From Bradyrhizobium sp. URHD0069 (GTDB lineage Bacteria; Pseudomonadota; Alphaproteobacteria; Rhizobiales; Xanthobacteraceae), in contig NZ_JNIJ01000030.1 in the NCBI RefSeq assembly GCF_000701345.1, positions 26,536 through 90,535 of the forward strand: DNA of 64,000 nucleotides. Reading direction: 5' to 3'. A program made the translations under genes and the position numbers. This document shows, piece after piece, positions 1-9,132 of the stretch; positions within the stretch are counted from its first letter, which is position 1, and each line of letters opens with the position of its first letter. The notes beneath the pieces were generated by a model. The model made no database searches. It was not told the DNA's origin and saw only the letters and a program-made list of their open reading frames with translations.

Positions 1-702
1 AGCCGTGGACGCTGTTATTGCGGTGCTGGCATTGCGCAGTGCCAAACAACGGCTCGGAACTCACCTCGGTTTCCCGCACCTTCGTTCACGGCCGCTCACC
101 ACTCCGACTCCTGCACTTCAAAAATAGCACCAGTCTGATCCCGCCGTCAGTGCTGCTGCCCGCACGGTGCGACGCCAACTAGCGCGAGTCCGAGCTACCA
201 AAAGGATAAACTGGCCCCGAGCCCCTGTGCGATCAGCGGTATTTCGATGGATAGGCGTCACATTTTTAGCCGCGTTGCGACCGGGCAAGTTTAACCAGAC
301 GAGGGAGCGTCGCCAAAGCTCCCCACAGAGCCACATCCGAAAACCTCATTCGTGAACGGCGAGTTGACTCCGAGGATCAGGATGATTGCTGCACCGGCTA
401 AAACCGCAAGATGCGATTATCCCAATCACGCAACTTGGTCCCGAGGACAGACTGAAACTCAGGACAGAATGGAAGCCAGAACACAAGAACGATCAGAGAG
501 GTCACAGGAAGCGCTGTCACGCTGTTCCACGAAAAAGCAACAGCGAACCTGTTCAATGTCGCCGGCCAATCGAACTGCCTGAATTCCTCTAGCGCCCGTT
601 GCCAACGTCGCGAGAACTGAAGCAAAGTGGTTTCTGCGGTGGAGCCCGCTCGCGCTGAAATGGAGGGACAGGCGAATCCGAACAGCGACGTCGGTAGCGC
701 GC
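1..702. other. gene-poor left edge
   Basis: No convincing gene was found. Short open frames on both strands lack recognisable motifs and overlap one another. The first 126 bases could be the 3' end of a plus-strand gene entering from the left (an open frame ending at a TAG), but too little is present to name it. Confidence 0.4.
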
Positions 703-1407
703 TCACGAGTCGGACTCCGGGTCGAACTTCGGCATAGCTTTCGAACCCGCACGTGAGCGCAGGAAGGCCTTGCTCACTGATAGGGCCGGCGCAGCTAAAA
801 AGGCGGTCAAGGCGGCCCACGAAAACATGGGCCGCGGCGCGGCCGCATGGCGCTCAGGCAGATCCGCCGCCGATCCAAAGCAGCCTCTTCGTTTCATGAA
901 GTGCCAAGCGAGCGGGTTCCACTGGCTCCAGACCTGCTCGGCCTGCGCTGCCAACAGGCCGGAGACGATTTCCGGCGGAGGTCCAAAAACCTCAGGTAGT
1001 TTGTTCGATAAATCGTCGTCCTTCAGCACGTTCCATTTCGAATATCCGCCCATCACAGGAGAGGAGAGAGCGAACACCACCCGACCAATCCGCGCCTCCC
1101 TTGAACAAAACGAACACATCGGGCAAGGTTCAACGATCGAATACAAGGTACAATCCTGCAGACGCTTTCGTTTAAGGACCTTTTGTGCCTCGGAAAGCGC
1201 CACGAGCTCCGCGTGGCGCGTCACGTCGCTCTCCGATGAAACGCGATTTGTCGCCTCGGCAATGACCTGTCCTCGAGAAACAATCAGGGCGCCGAACGGC
1301 AGCTCTCCTTTCTTCGCTCCAAGTTGAGCGACTTCAAGGCATCGCTCCATCATTTGCAAATCTTGAAGGTAAGCTTCCGGCCTGCTCATGAGCGTCAGCT
1401 GATCCAT
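703..1407 (-). CDS. nucleoside (cytidine/dCMP-type) deaminase
   Basis: This is a zinc-dependent nucleoside deaminase of the CDA/tRNA-adenosine deaminase superfamily. The two zinc-site motifs are visible: HAE at about residues 65-67 and PCPMC at about 93-97. The glutamate of HAE would be the proton shuttle. The roughly 160-residue catalytic domain is followed by an unusual C-terminal tail of about 60 residues with a hydrophobic stretch, so the 3' end may be a fusion with unrelated sequence. A second start, six codons downstream (MSRPEA), is possible. The first codons overlap the end of the truncated TPR gene upstream. The substrate cannot be read from the sequence; the family acts on free bases, nucleosides or tRNA. 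Confidence 0.75.
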   Translation of the reverse strand: MDQLTLMSRPEAYLQDLQMMERCLEVAQLGAKKGELPFGALIVSRGQVIAEATNRVSSESDVTRHAELVALSEAQKVLKRKRLQDCTLYSIVEPCPMCSFCSREARIGRVVFALSSPVMGGYSKWNVLKDDDLSNKLPEVFGPPPEIVSGLLAAQAEQVWSQWNPLAWHFMKRRGCFGSAADLPERHAAAPRPMFSWAALTAFLAAPALSVSKAFLRSRAGSKAMPKFDPESDS

Positions 1408-1802
1408 CCGAATTGACGAGCAGTCCCCCCTGGTTTGTTCAGCGCTGGCCCGACTTCGGGATGGTCGGGGCCGAGCACTTCCTCACGGATCGCCAGCGAG
1501 CGCCTGTGGAGCGGCTCGGCGTCGGTATAGCGGCTTTGGTCCTCGTAGAGCCCCGCCAGATCGTCCAACAAGAACGCGACCCCGGGATCGTCGGGACCGC
1601 TCACCTTCTCTTGGATTGCCAACGCGCGTTGGACGAGCGGTATTGCATCCCCATACTTCTCCGCGCGAGTAAGCTCTCTCGCTCTAGTCTGGAGCGCTAT
1701 CGCTTCTTTATCGTTTGGTGCCGCAGACGGCATTGTCGCCGAAGCCGCCCAGAGGACCAACGACGCAAAAACGATCGGGTTCTTTCGATGGATTCTAACC
1801 AT
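1395..1802 (-). pseudogene. secreted TPR protein, 3' truncated
   Basis: The 135-residue product starts with a signal peptide (basic residues, a hydrophobic stretch, then a small-residue cleavage region near residue 28). It continues into kinesin-light-chain-type tetratricopeptide repeats, recognisable by the repeated A-x-P-L-x-x-R-x-L-A-I pattern and the spacer LGPDHPEV. Family members carry many repeats; here the frame leaves the TPR pattern after about two repeats and ends in 13 unrelated residues overlapping the deaminase start. I read it as a truncated remnant. TPR arrays mediate protein contacts; no partner is suggested by the context. Confidence 0.6.
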
Positions 1803-2120
1803 TGACTTCCCCGCTCAAATTCCAAGTGGAGACCAGCGATCATTTATTATGCGCTGCGCGTCTGCTGCACCAGCGCGGCCAGCGCCCGCAACTGCCGCAC
1901 CGCTGAGAAGAGATCGAATGAGATCCGAGCCGCACGACCAAATCCTGCATCGCAGGATATCGAAATGGCGCGGACCAGTCAGTAGGTAATCAGAGCCTTT
2001 TCGCAACTCAGCGGGTGACGTGGCCAGGTCCGACTTCCGTTAAGGGGTCAAAAGCTGACTCTCACGTAATGTCTGCTCCTGGGCGCTTAGCGGATGTGCC
2101 AGCTCCTCAACGCACTCCGA
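1803..2120. other. intergenic, no gene seen
   Basis: No gene is supported. A GGGTCAAAAGC word near 2043 resembles one upstream of the insertion sequence near 39868 and probably marks decayed mobile DNA. Confidence 0.4.
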
Positions 2121-2526
2121 TTAATTCGAATTGTGCAGCGCGGAACGCTGCTGTGCCCACGTCGCCGGCAGCGGCTTTAGCAGATCATCAAGCTGAAGGG
2201 TGGTGGGTTGGCGTCCAGTGAGGATCGCTTCAATAATGTCTGGCGCGATCAAGGTCAGGCGGAGAATTCGGCTCAGATAGGAATCGTTGACCTTCTCGGC
2301 CTTGGCCAATTCTGCTGAGGAATTGTACTCGCCGCTTTCGAGCATTTGCCGCCAGCGGTGGGCGCGGACCACGGCCTTGACGAGCGCGGTTTCGACCCGT
2401 GTGACGGGGTCGCACCGGAGGTGACAGGATCTGCTTGCTACCGCCGCGCTGGAGGAAGGTAACGAGGCTACTGACGGTCGCGGTCTGCCCGTCCTTGCTG
2501 ATGCTGGTTTGAGCACCGGTCGTCAT
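2121..2526 (-). pseudogene. HTH module protein, extra frameshifted copy
   Basis: This is a second copy of the HTH protein encoded at 2858-3283. The N-terminal third (MTTGAQ start, then SISKDGQTATVS) reads in one frame from 2526. The remaining HTH part (ALVKAVVRAHRWRQML onward) reads in another frame, so a frameshift lies near 2410. It lies downstream of a 59-codon gene that separates it from the intact copy, which points to a local tandem duplication followed by decay. Confidence 0.75.
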
Positions 2527-2577
2527 GCGGCATCCCGCTCGGAGGCGGAGTGACCGGCCACTCGCCGGCTATCAGGG

Positions 2578-2757
2578 CTAATCCGTCGTAAACGGGACCA
2601 CGTCGCCGTCGGCCGCCTTGATGACAGCCTTGGCCATCTCGGTGGGATCGAACCCGAGGTTGGCCAGAACCTCGGCAACACCCTGTCGCTCCAGCTCAGC
2701 GACCACAGCCTCGGCCACCTTCCACAGGCGAGCTAACTCGGCAGCTTTATCGGCCAT
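2578..2757 (-). CDS. small helical protein between HTH copies (59 aa)
   Basis: An open frame of 59 residues begins MADKAAELARLWKV and ends GDVVPFTTD. It is rich in Ala, Glu, Lys and Leu with a heptad-like spacing, suggesting two amphipathic helices. It sits between the two HTH-protein copies on the same strand and could be the last gene of the recombinase operon. I do not recognise a family. The alternative is a chance frame, but its composition and lack of rare codons favour a real gene. Confidence 0.5.
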   Translation of the reverse strand: MADKAAELARLWKVAEAVVAELERQGVAEVLANLGFDPTEMAKAVIKAADGDVVPFTTD

Positions 2758-2857
2758 GATGATCAGCCTCTTTTATGGGTCAGCTAGTCATGGGCACCCT
2801 CAGTACCCCTCGATAACCCCCAAGGAGCCTCAATGATCCTCAGGTAGACGCCGTGCG

Positions 2858-3283
2858 CTACTGCTGACCAAACAGCGCGAAATGCTGCAATTCCCACGCC
2901 GCCGGCAGCGGCTTGAGTAGATCGTCGAGCTGAAGCGTGCTGAGTTGGCGTCCAGTGAGGATCGCTTCAATAATGTCTGGCGCGATCAAGGTCAGGCGGA
3001 GAATTCGGCTCAGATAGGAATCGTTGACCTTCTCGGCCTTGGCCAATTCTGCTGAGGAATTGTACTCGCCGCTTTCGAGCATTTGCCGCCAGCGGTGGGC
3101 GCGGACCACGGCCTTGACCAGTGCGCCGTCAACACGCGGGGCGGGCGACCATGGTGCCGTTCCCGGAGGTGAGAGGATCTGCTTGCGACCGCCACGCTGA
3201 AGAAAGCTCACGGAAATGCTGACCACCGCCGTGCGCCCATCCTTGCTGATTTGGGCTTTGCCTGCTTGAGCGCCGGTCGTCAT
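2858..3283 (-). CDS. HTH protein of the recombinase module, copy A
   Basis: This 141-residue protein has a basic N-terminal half and a ParB/KorB-like helix-turn-helix at about residues 70-110 (SSAELAKAEKVNDSYLSRIL). It is therefore probably a DNA-binding partner or regulator of the recombinase. Its start overlaps the recombinase stop in an ATGA, so translation is coupled. It is near-identical over most of its length to the 142-residue copy at 41509-41937, differing mainly at the two ends. No function is assigned to this family that I know; a recombination directionality or synapsis role is an inference from position. Confidence 0.8.
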   Translation of the reverse strand: MTTGAQAGKAQISKDGRTAVVSISVSFLQRGGRKQILSPPGTAPWSPAPRVDGALVKAVVRAHRWRQMLESGEYNSSAELAKAEKVNDSYLSRILRLTLIAPDIIEAILTGRQLSTLQLDDLLKPLPAAWELQHFALFGQQ

Positions 3284-4614
3284 GCGGCATCCTGCCGGGT
3301 GATGGAATTGCCGGTCAATTCGCCGAGGAGCGAGGTGACGCCATCGATCCGGAGCTTGATATCAACGCGGTCTGCGCGGATATCAACGCGCTCGACGAGA
3401 AGCGAGATGATGCGGGACTGCTCGGCCGGGAATAGTTCATTCCAAAGCGGATCGAACGCCTGCAGGGCGGTGCGGACCTCGGACTCGGTCAGGCCCTTGA
3501 TGGATTTGCGGGCGCTGCGCCATGTCTGGACGATGATTTCGGGGGACAGCAGCAGAATGCGGACCTGATCGATCACGATCTTCTCAATCTCGGCGGCCGG
3601 AACCCGGGCAACCGGACAATCGTCTGAGCCCTGCTTCAGGACGGTCTGGCTGAGATAGTAGCGATAAAGCCTGCCATTCTTTCGCGTGTGCGTCGGCGAC
3701 ATGGCGACCCCGGTGGGGCCGAAGATGATTCCTTTCAACAGGGAGGGCGTTTGTGCCCGGGTGGAAGCCGCTCGCCTGCGCGGGCTTTCCTGGAATCTGG
3801 CCTGGACCTTGTCCCAGACCTTTCGGTCAATGATGCCGGCATGTTCGCCGGGATAGGAGACGCCCTTGTGCACGGCCACGCCGATATACACGGGGTTGTT
3901 GAGCATTTTGTAGAGAATGCCCTTGTCGATCAGCTTGTCGTACTTGTTGCGGATGTTTCCCGCGATCAGCTCCCGCGCCAGCGTGGTGATGGCCCCGGTC
4001 TTGGCGAAGCGCTGGAAGATCGAGCGCACGAGCTTGGCATCGACCTCGTTGACAACAAGTTTGCGATCCCGGACCTCGTAGCCGAGCGGCGCCCAGCCGC
4101 CCATCCACATGCCCCGCTTGCGGGACGCCGTGAACTTGTCCCGGATGCGCTCGCCAATCACCTCGCGCTCGAATTGGGCGAAGGACAGCAGAACGTTAAG
4201 CGTCAGCCGGCCCATTGACGTGGTGGTGTTGAAGGACTGCGTCACCGACACGAACGTGACCTTGTGCTGGTCGAACACCTCGACCAGCCGGGAAAAGTCC
4301 ATCAGCGAGCGGGACAGGCGATCGATCTTGTAGACCACCACCACATCGACCTTGCCGGTCTCAATATCTGCGCGCAGCCGCTTGAGCGCGGGACGCTCCA
4401 AGGTGCCGCCGGAGAAGCCGCCATCGTCATAGCGGTCGGGAACGAGGATCCAGCCCTCGGCGCGCTGGCTCGCAACATAGGCCTCGCAGGCCTCGCGCTG
4501 GGCATCAAGGGAGTTGAACTCCATCTCGAGGCCTTCTTCGCTCGACTTGCGGGTGTACACCGCGCAGCGGAGTTTTTGCTGCGGCACCAGCGCCGTGGGC
4601 TGTTTCTTGCTCAT
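3280..4614 (-). CDS. large serine recombinase, copy A
   Basis: This 444-residue protein has an N-terminal resolvase/invertase catalytic domain with the Y-x-R-x-S motif (YTRKSS, nucleophile Ser24). The conserved arginine-containing stretch KIDRLSRSL follows, and then the Recombinase domain in the middle (about 190-300). The C-terminal third is the DNA-binding and coiled-coil region, ending in a short helical tail. Enzymes of this class integrate or excise DNA through a phosphoserine intermediate. It overlaps its neighbours by 4 bases on both sides (ATGA), so the module is translationally coupled. It is almost identical to 41934-43268; catalytic residues are intact in both copies. Confidence 0.93.
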   Translation of the reverse strand: MSKKQPTALVPQQKLRCAVYTRKSSEEGLEMEFNSLDAQREACEAYVASQRAEGWILVPDRYDDGGFSGGTLERPALKRLRADIETGKVDVVVVYKIDRLSRSLMDFSRLVEVFDQHKVTFVSVTQSFNTTTSMGRLTLNVLLSFAQFEREVIGERIRDKFTASRKRGMWMGGWAPLGYEVRDRKLVVNEVDAKLVRSIFQRFAKTGAITTLARELIAGNIRNKYDKLIDKGILYKMLNNPVYIGVAVHKGVSYPGEHAGIIDRKVWDKVQARFQESPRRRAASTRAQTPSLLKGIIFGPTGVAMSPTHTRKNGRLYRYYLSQTVLKQGSDDCPVARVPAAEIEKIVIDQVRILLLSPEIIVQTWRSARKSIKGLTESEVRTALQAFDPLWNELFPAEQSRIISLLVERVDIRADRVDIKLRIDGVTSLLGELTGNSITRQDAA

Positions 4615-5051
4615 GCCGCACCGCGGTGGTTCTTCAGCCCGAAGAACACCCAGCCGTTCCAGCGCACCTTGGTGATTTCACGCGCGATGGCCGACAGCGA
4701 CTTGTAAGGCCGACCCTGAAATTCGAAATCCTCGCCGCGGATCGTCACGCAATGCTGCACACCCTGCCATTCGCGCAGCAGACGAGTTCCGGCGATCGGC
4801 AGACGATCAGAGCGGGTTTTGGCGCGGGGCTTGCCGTCGTATTGCCTTGCCAACACCCGCAGCCGGTCGACGGTTTCCTCTTTCAGGCCGCCATAGGCCA
4901 GCTCCTGAATACGATAGGCCAGCCGGCTTTCCAGGAAGCGCCGGTTGTACGGCGGGGGCTCGGTATCGAACAATGCGCGCCATTTAGCTTTCAGCGCGGG
5001 TGCGGGCGCGCCCTTTAAAGCCGCCAACTGGGCTAAAACGGTATCAGTCAT
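4611..5051 (-). CDS. DUF2924 protein, copy A
   Basis: A protein of about 146 residues beginning MTDTVLAQLAALKG, matching the DUF2924 family that accompanies large serine recombinases in Rhizobiales. Conserved features include the basic central part (RLPIAGTRLLREWQG) and a C-terminal block (GRPYKSLSAIAREIT) typical of the family. The start at 5051 is chosen because it overlaps the upstream stop as ATGA, has a GAGG upstream and matches the paralogue start at 43711. It is probably DNA-binding; its biochemical role is unknown. The paralogue at 43265-43711 has a two-residue insertion in the central linker. Confidence 0.88.
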   Translation of the reverse strand: MTDTVLAQLAALKGAPAPALKAKWRALFDTEPPPYNRRFLESRLAYRIQELAYGGLKEETVDRLRVLARQYDGKPRAKTRSDRLPIAGTRLLREWQGVQHCVTIRGEDFEFQGRPYKSLSAIAREITKVRWNGWVFFGLKNHRGAA

Positions 5052-5257
5052 GGTGAAGCCTCGGGAGAGCAAGATGGCGCATCACTGCTCTGGTCGGGCG
5101 TGAAGTGAAGCGAACTTTCTCCGAACTCACGAGCAAACACGCTGGACTTACGGCTTTGAAGCCGCATTAGAGCGTCGGCCAGCAGCCCGCCGATTTCAGC
5201 AATACGTTCGCTTGGCTTGGGATCAACCGAATGTGCAGGGTTCATCATCGAATCCAT
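5048..5257 (-). CDS. small leader protein of the recombinase module, copy A
   Basis: This 69-residue protein shares the core ADALMRLQSRKSS and the segment REFGESSLHFTPDQS with the copy at 43708-43908. Conservation of this segment while the ends vary argues that it is translated. It is the first gene of the four-gene coupled module and its TGA overlaps the DUF2924 ATG. A start three codons downstream (MMNPAH) is equally possible and matches the MMN start of the paralogue. No family function is known to me. Confidence 0.65.
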   Translation of the reverse strand: MDSMMNPAHSVDPKPSERIAEIGGLLADALMRLQSRKSSVFAREFGESSLHFTPDQSSDAPSCSPEASP

Positions 5258-5491
5258 TCCAACAGGATGGCCTCTGATGAACTCGCTCAGGCGAAAGGAA
5301 TATCGAAATCGTTTAGTCGACGTAGCTGTGCGACGAAGAAAGTGGCCTAGCGAAAACCACGGCCACGAATGTCCGTCAATTTTTTAGAAAAAGTGCGACG
5401 CCCGTTCAGAATTAATTCAAACAATCACCGGTAGCATTGCTGGCACGCCTTAAGTGAATGCGAAGGTGGTGCAGAGCAGTGAGCAGGCACG

Positions 5492-6271
5492 ATGGGCCAC
5501 CAGCATTTGGGAACACTGTCTCGCTCTCGTAAGTGGCGGGAGATCATCGAACTCATCGACGGAGGCGCTAACGTCCAAGAGGTCGCCGCCGCGACATCGG
5601 CTGCTGCAGAGCAGCAAATGATGGATACAAGCGATGATCCGGCCCTCAAGCACTCTTTCTGGCTGCTCACCCAAATACCTATCGCTGCACGTAAGGAGGA
5701 TTTTGCCCTCGAACTGAGGCAGCTCGGCTTTCGCATCAGTGATCGTCCGACATTGCTTGAGGTAGCAACAGCGATGAGCGGCGCGGTCGATCGGTTCGTC
5801 GCGAGGAAGGGTGGCCGGACGGACGTCGGGGAAATGGCTCAGCTATCAGCGCTCGAAAGCCTCAACGCTATTGCTGGTCGGGAGTTACCAGACCTCTTCG
5901 ACCAAGTCGTAGAGAAAACAAAGAGTGCACTTGGCGGTTTAGGCACTGCGAGACAATTCGCCGTTCTGGCGCGAGATTTTTTCTCACGGCTCACGCGTCG
6001 GCACCTCGACTATTTTCTGAGCCGGCAGCTGTCGCAGCATGTCGGCTTCAATTCACGGTTCCAGACTATCCGCGAGCATCGGCAGTTTGATGAGGCCCTT
6101 GATCTCCACTGCCGCGAGGCTTCGAGAATCATCAAAGAGTTCTCCGGGGAGTGGTTCTCAAAGCACACTTATGAAGGCGGCATTACCGAAACCAAAGCGG
6201 GTAATTTCGCCCATGTAGCCTTCCACAAAATGAGAGATGAACTGAGGCAGCGCAGGAGCACTCATGCGTGA
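5492..6271 (+). CDS. partner protein of a QueC-like enzyme, unknown family
   Basis: A 259-residue protein of unknown function that overlaps the following QueC-like gene by 8 bases, so the two are almost certainly co-translated. It starts Met-Gly-His-Gln-His and is mostly predicted helical, with no membrane segment. I see no nuclease, ATPase or nucleotide-binding motif. It does not resemble QatB as I remember it. In QatABCD and type IV CBASS the QueC homologue acts with a dedicated partner; a glycine at position 2 here would fit a partner modified at its N-terminus, but that is an inference. The ribosome-binding site is weak. It replaces the replication cassette found at the same place in island B. 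Confidence 0.6.
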   Translation: MGHQHLGTLSRSRKWREIIELIDGGANVQEVAAATSAAAEQQMMDTSDDPALKHSFWLLTQIPIAARKEDFALELRQLGFRISDRPTLLEVATAMSGAVDRFVARKGGRTDVGEMAQLSALESLNAIAGRELPDLFDQVVEKTKSALGGLGTARQFAVLARDFFSRLTRRHLDYFLSRQLSQHVGFNSRFQTIREHRQFDEALDLHCREASRIIKEFSGEWFSKHTYEGGITETKAGNFAHVAFHKMRDELRQRRSTHA

Positions 6272-7301
6272 GCAGCACGTCCTATGCGGCGGACTAGGAG
6301 CTGCACGTAACGGTTCCAATGCTGTGAACATTGACGTTAACGCCGCGCCTGGCGGTCCTAACAGGGTCAACTTGCATATTGATCACATTTCAAAGCGGCT
6401 GGCTGACAATATTCCAGACGTGCTGACCGACATGCTGGAACTTGCGGCTTACGTGTACTGCGCCGACCAGTTCACTAGCCGTGGTACAAGCCAGATGGCC
6501 GGAATGGGAGAGAAATGGCGGCGCCAATTTCACTTCAAAGTTCCGGTTCGTCGTGTCGCTCTTTGGACCCAGCCAGAGGTCTATGAAGCACTCTGCGATA
6601 CGCTGAATTTCCTGTCTGAGGACGAATTTCACTTTGAGTTTGTGGCATCCTCGAACTCGCTCCCCCTACAATCGTATCTTCCGTTCGAGGATGCAGGCGC
6701 ACACTCTATTGTACCGGACGAGGTCATCCTGTTTTCGGGCGGGCTGGATTCATTGGCTGGTACAGCTTCCGCCATTATGGGCGCGGGAAAAAAGGTCGCC
6801 CTGGTCAGTCATCAAAGTTCCACGATGATTGCCTCAAGGCAGAAGGCCCTTGTCGTCGACCTTCGCGAACGCACGAAAATGAGCGCGCTTTTCCCTATTC
6901 CGATCAGAATCAACAAGGGAAACGAAGAAGCGGTCGAGTTCACTCAACGCACTCGATCGTTCATGTTCGCGACTTTAGGTTTGATCGTGTCCCGGATGTT
7001 CGGCCTGAATGACCTCTATTTTTACGAGAACGGAGTGGTGAGTATCAATTTGCCGATCGCCTCCCACGTCCTCGGGGCTCGAGCAAGCCGAACCACTCAT
7101 CCCCAGTTCCTCGCGAACTGCAGCAAGCTATTCTCCCTCTTGTTGTCGGCTGATTTCACTCTGCGCAATCCATACCTTTGGAAAACCAAAAGCGAAGTCG
7201 TGAAAATTCTTGCGGAAAGCCAAGGCGCAGATCTGATCTCGAAGACGTTTAGCTGCACACGCGTGAGAGAGGCGACCAAACGCAGTCAGCATTGCGGTTG
7301 A
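6264..7301 (+). CDS. QueC-like (QatC/Cap9-type) enzyme, C-terminally truncated
   Basis: This 345-residue protein has the PP-loop ATP-pyrophosphatase signature SGGLDS at residues 158-163, preceded by about 150 residues absent from housekeeping QueC. That long N-terminus is typical of QueC homologues in defence systems (QatC, Cap9). The C-terminal zinc knuckle starts normally (SCTR at about 331-334, HCG at 343-345). It stops before the last two cysteines and the arginine-rich tail, because the frame ends where methyltransferase-derived DNA begins. The enzyme is therefore probably inactive or altered. Housekeeping QueC makes 7-cyano-7-deazaguanine; defence homologues are thought to use the same chemistry on another target. 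Confidence 0.72.
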   Translation: MREQHVLCGGLGAARNGSNAVNIDVNAAPGGPNRVNLHIDHISKRLADNIPDVLTDMLELAAYVYCADQFTSRGTSQMAGMGEKWRRQFHFKVPVRRVALWTQPEVYEALCDTLNFLSEDEFHFEFVASSNSLPLQSYLPFEDAGAHSIVPDEVILFSGGLDSLAGTASAIMGAGKKVALVSHQSSTMIASRQKALVVDLRERTKMSALFPIPIRINKGNEEAVEFTQRTRSFMFATLGLIVSRMFGLNDLYFYENGVVSINLPIASHVLGARASRTTHPQFLANCSKLFSLLLSADFTLRNPYLWKTKSEVVKILAESQGADLISKTFSCTRVREATKRSQHCG

Positions 7302-7480
7302 GAGCCCCAGCTAAGCTAGCCCTATTCCCGATTTCGCGGTCGACAACGGAGGTGACTTCTTGGCCGTGCCGGCGGTGGAGGTCCCAAACCTTTTTTATGT
7401 TCTCGTCGGCCGCCCCGGAAAGATGCTCCGCAACGCGAAAGACCTGCCCATAGCTAGCGGTAAAGGATTGCTGCGACAGT

Positions 7481-8494
7481 GCGTATGCCATTGCCGACAA
7501 CAAGCTCACCCTAAACGGTGGCTGGGACGAGGAACTGCTAGGGCTTGAGCTTGGGGAGCTTGAAGTCTTGGGTTTCGACCTTGACCTGATCGGCTTCACT
7601 GAAAGCGAACGAGAAGCACTAGCCGCGCAATTTACAGAAGGGCTGACCGATCCAGACGCCGTGCCAGACTTGCCCCGCGACCCGATCACGCGAGCCGGCG
7701 ATCTTTGGATCCTTGGCACGCATCGCCTCCTTTGCGGTGACAGCACGTCCGCGGAAGCTACCGAGCGGCTGCTGGCCGGGGTCAAGCCGCAGTTGATGAT
7801 TATTGACCCGCCCTACGGCGTGAACTACGATCCGGCGTGGCGGAAACGTGCCGGCGTCAATCTCAACGCCCGCAAGCTCGGCAAGGTAGCTAACGACGAT
7901 CGAGCCGATTGGCGGGAGGCATGGATGTTGTTTCCAGGCTCGGTCGCATATGTCTGGCATGCGGGTCGGCACACGAGTGAAGTCCAGCAGTCCCTTGAGG
8001 TTTCCGGCTTCGAGATGCGCTCTCAAATCATTTGGGCCAAGGACAGATTTGCCCTCAGCCGCGGCCATTATCATTGGCAGCACGAGCCCTGCTGGTACGC
8101 GGTGCGTGGGACGTCCGGGACGCGTTGGAGCGGGGACCGCAAGCAATCCACACTTTGGACCATCAACGCACGCGAGGACGACGGGCACGGACACGGGACC
8201 CAGAAGCCGGTTGAGTGCATGCGCCGGCCTATCGAAAACAACTCGTCGCCAGGGCAGGCAATCTACGAGCCGTTCAGCGGGTCCGGCACCACCATAGTCG
8301 CGGCCGAGATGACGGGGCGCTCCTGCTTCGCGATCGAGATCGATCCGGCCTATGTCGATGTCGCGGTGCTTCGCTGGCAGGCCTTTACGGGCGAGGATGC
8401 CAGGATCGACCAAGACGGGCGATCGTTCGCAGAAGTAGCCGCCGAACGCGCGTCGAAAGCGCCGGCTGATGAGACGACGACCACCCACGCCTGA
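7481..8494 (+). pseudogene. ParB-type DNA methyltransferase, N-truncated copy A
   Basis: Similarity to the intact enzyme at 49436-50776 begins abruptly at codon AYAIADNK (7481). About 110 N-terminal residues (most of the ParB-like domain) are missing, and 180 bases of unrelated sequence separate it from the QueC-like gene. The catalytic part is open and complete: DPPYG and FSGSGTT are both present in the beta-class order. A short in-frame TTG start at 7568 could still give a 308-residue catalytic protein, so residual activity cannot be excluded. Confidence 0.8.
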
Positions 8495-8576
8495 GCCATC
8501 ACTGCGGTGCCAGGTCGAAGCCATGGCCGCCTACGGCATCCCCGAGGACAATATCTCCCGGGTGAGCGATTGGTGA
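8469..8576 (+). pseudogene. truncated HTH protein downstream of methyltransferase
   Basis: A 35-codon frame (MRRRPPTPEP start) contains VEAMAAYGIPEDNISRV. This resembles the first half of the small HTH proteins that often follow ParB-methyltransferases in Bradyrhizobium islands; the rest is cut off at a TGA. It overlaps the methyltransferase end by 26 bases. No equivalent follows the island B methyltransferase. Confidence 0.5.
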
Positions 8577-9132
8577 TAACCGCTGCTAAAATTAATTCTC
8601 GTTCCAATTGACTCCACTTGGACGCGGCGTAGCCTCGCCAGCGGATCGCGAGCTAGGCTTCCCACGCCAGCAGAGCCAGAACGGGTCGCTCCCGCCAGCG
8701 CCAGTCGAAGTGGGCCGGTTCCACGCGTAGGTGCACCAGAACGGCGCTGGTAACAGCGCCGTTTCTTATTGGGCACCCGGCAGCAGCGCGTTCAGCTCGT
8801 CGCCTCGGTTGGCCGGGGGCAGGCCACTGTAGCAACGAAGTGGCTCCGAGCCTGTTAAGCATTCGCGGCAGGTAGTCTCTCTCCTCAGATAGCCCCCGCC
8901 GTCAGCGGTCCCGCCATTTGCAAGCCGCAGCTTTCGCAAATATCGCCGTAACAATCCCGACTAGTGTCGCGTATTGCCCTGCCAACGGGCCAAAGAAGGG
9001 CACGTGGCGCGGTGCGAGCGTCACGCGGCCTACGGCGACATCAGAAAGAATTCGAACGTTGAACTGCCTGTGTGCGCATGTCGCACAGCGGTAAGAAAAG
9101 ACGCCAGTCGTCTGCGCTGCTGCAACATGAAA
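8577..9132. other. intergenic, one terminator
   Basis: No gene is supported. The only clear signal is the hairpin at 8740-8763. Confidence 0.5.
8740..8763 (+). terminator. rho-independent terminator
   Basis: Perfect 10-bp stem AACGGCGCTG / CAGCGCCGTT with a GTAA tetraloop, followed by TCTTATT. It would end transcripts of the methyltransferase region on the plus strand. Confidence 0.75.

Noticed and set aside
5492..7301. Complete QatABCD or type IV CBASS system
   Set aside because: Only a QueC-like gene and an unknown partner are present. There is no ATPase, TatD nuclease, CD-NTase or TGT-like gene, and the QueC-like gene is truncated.
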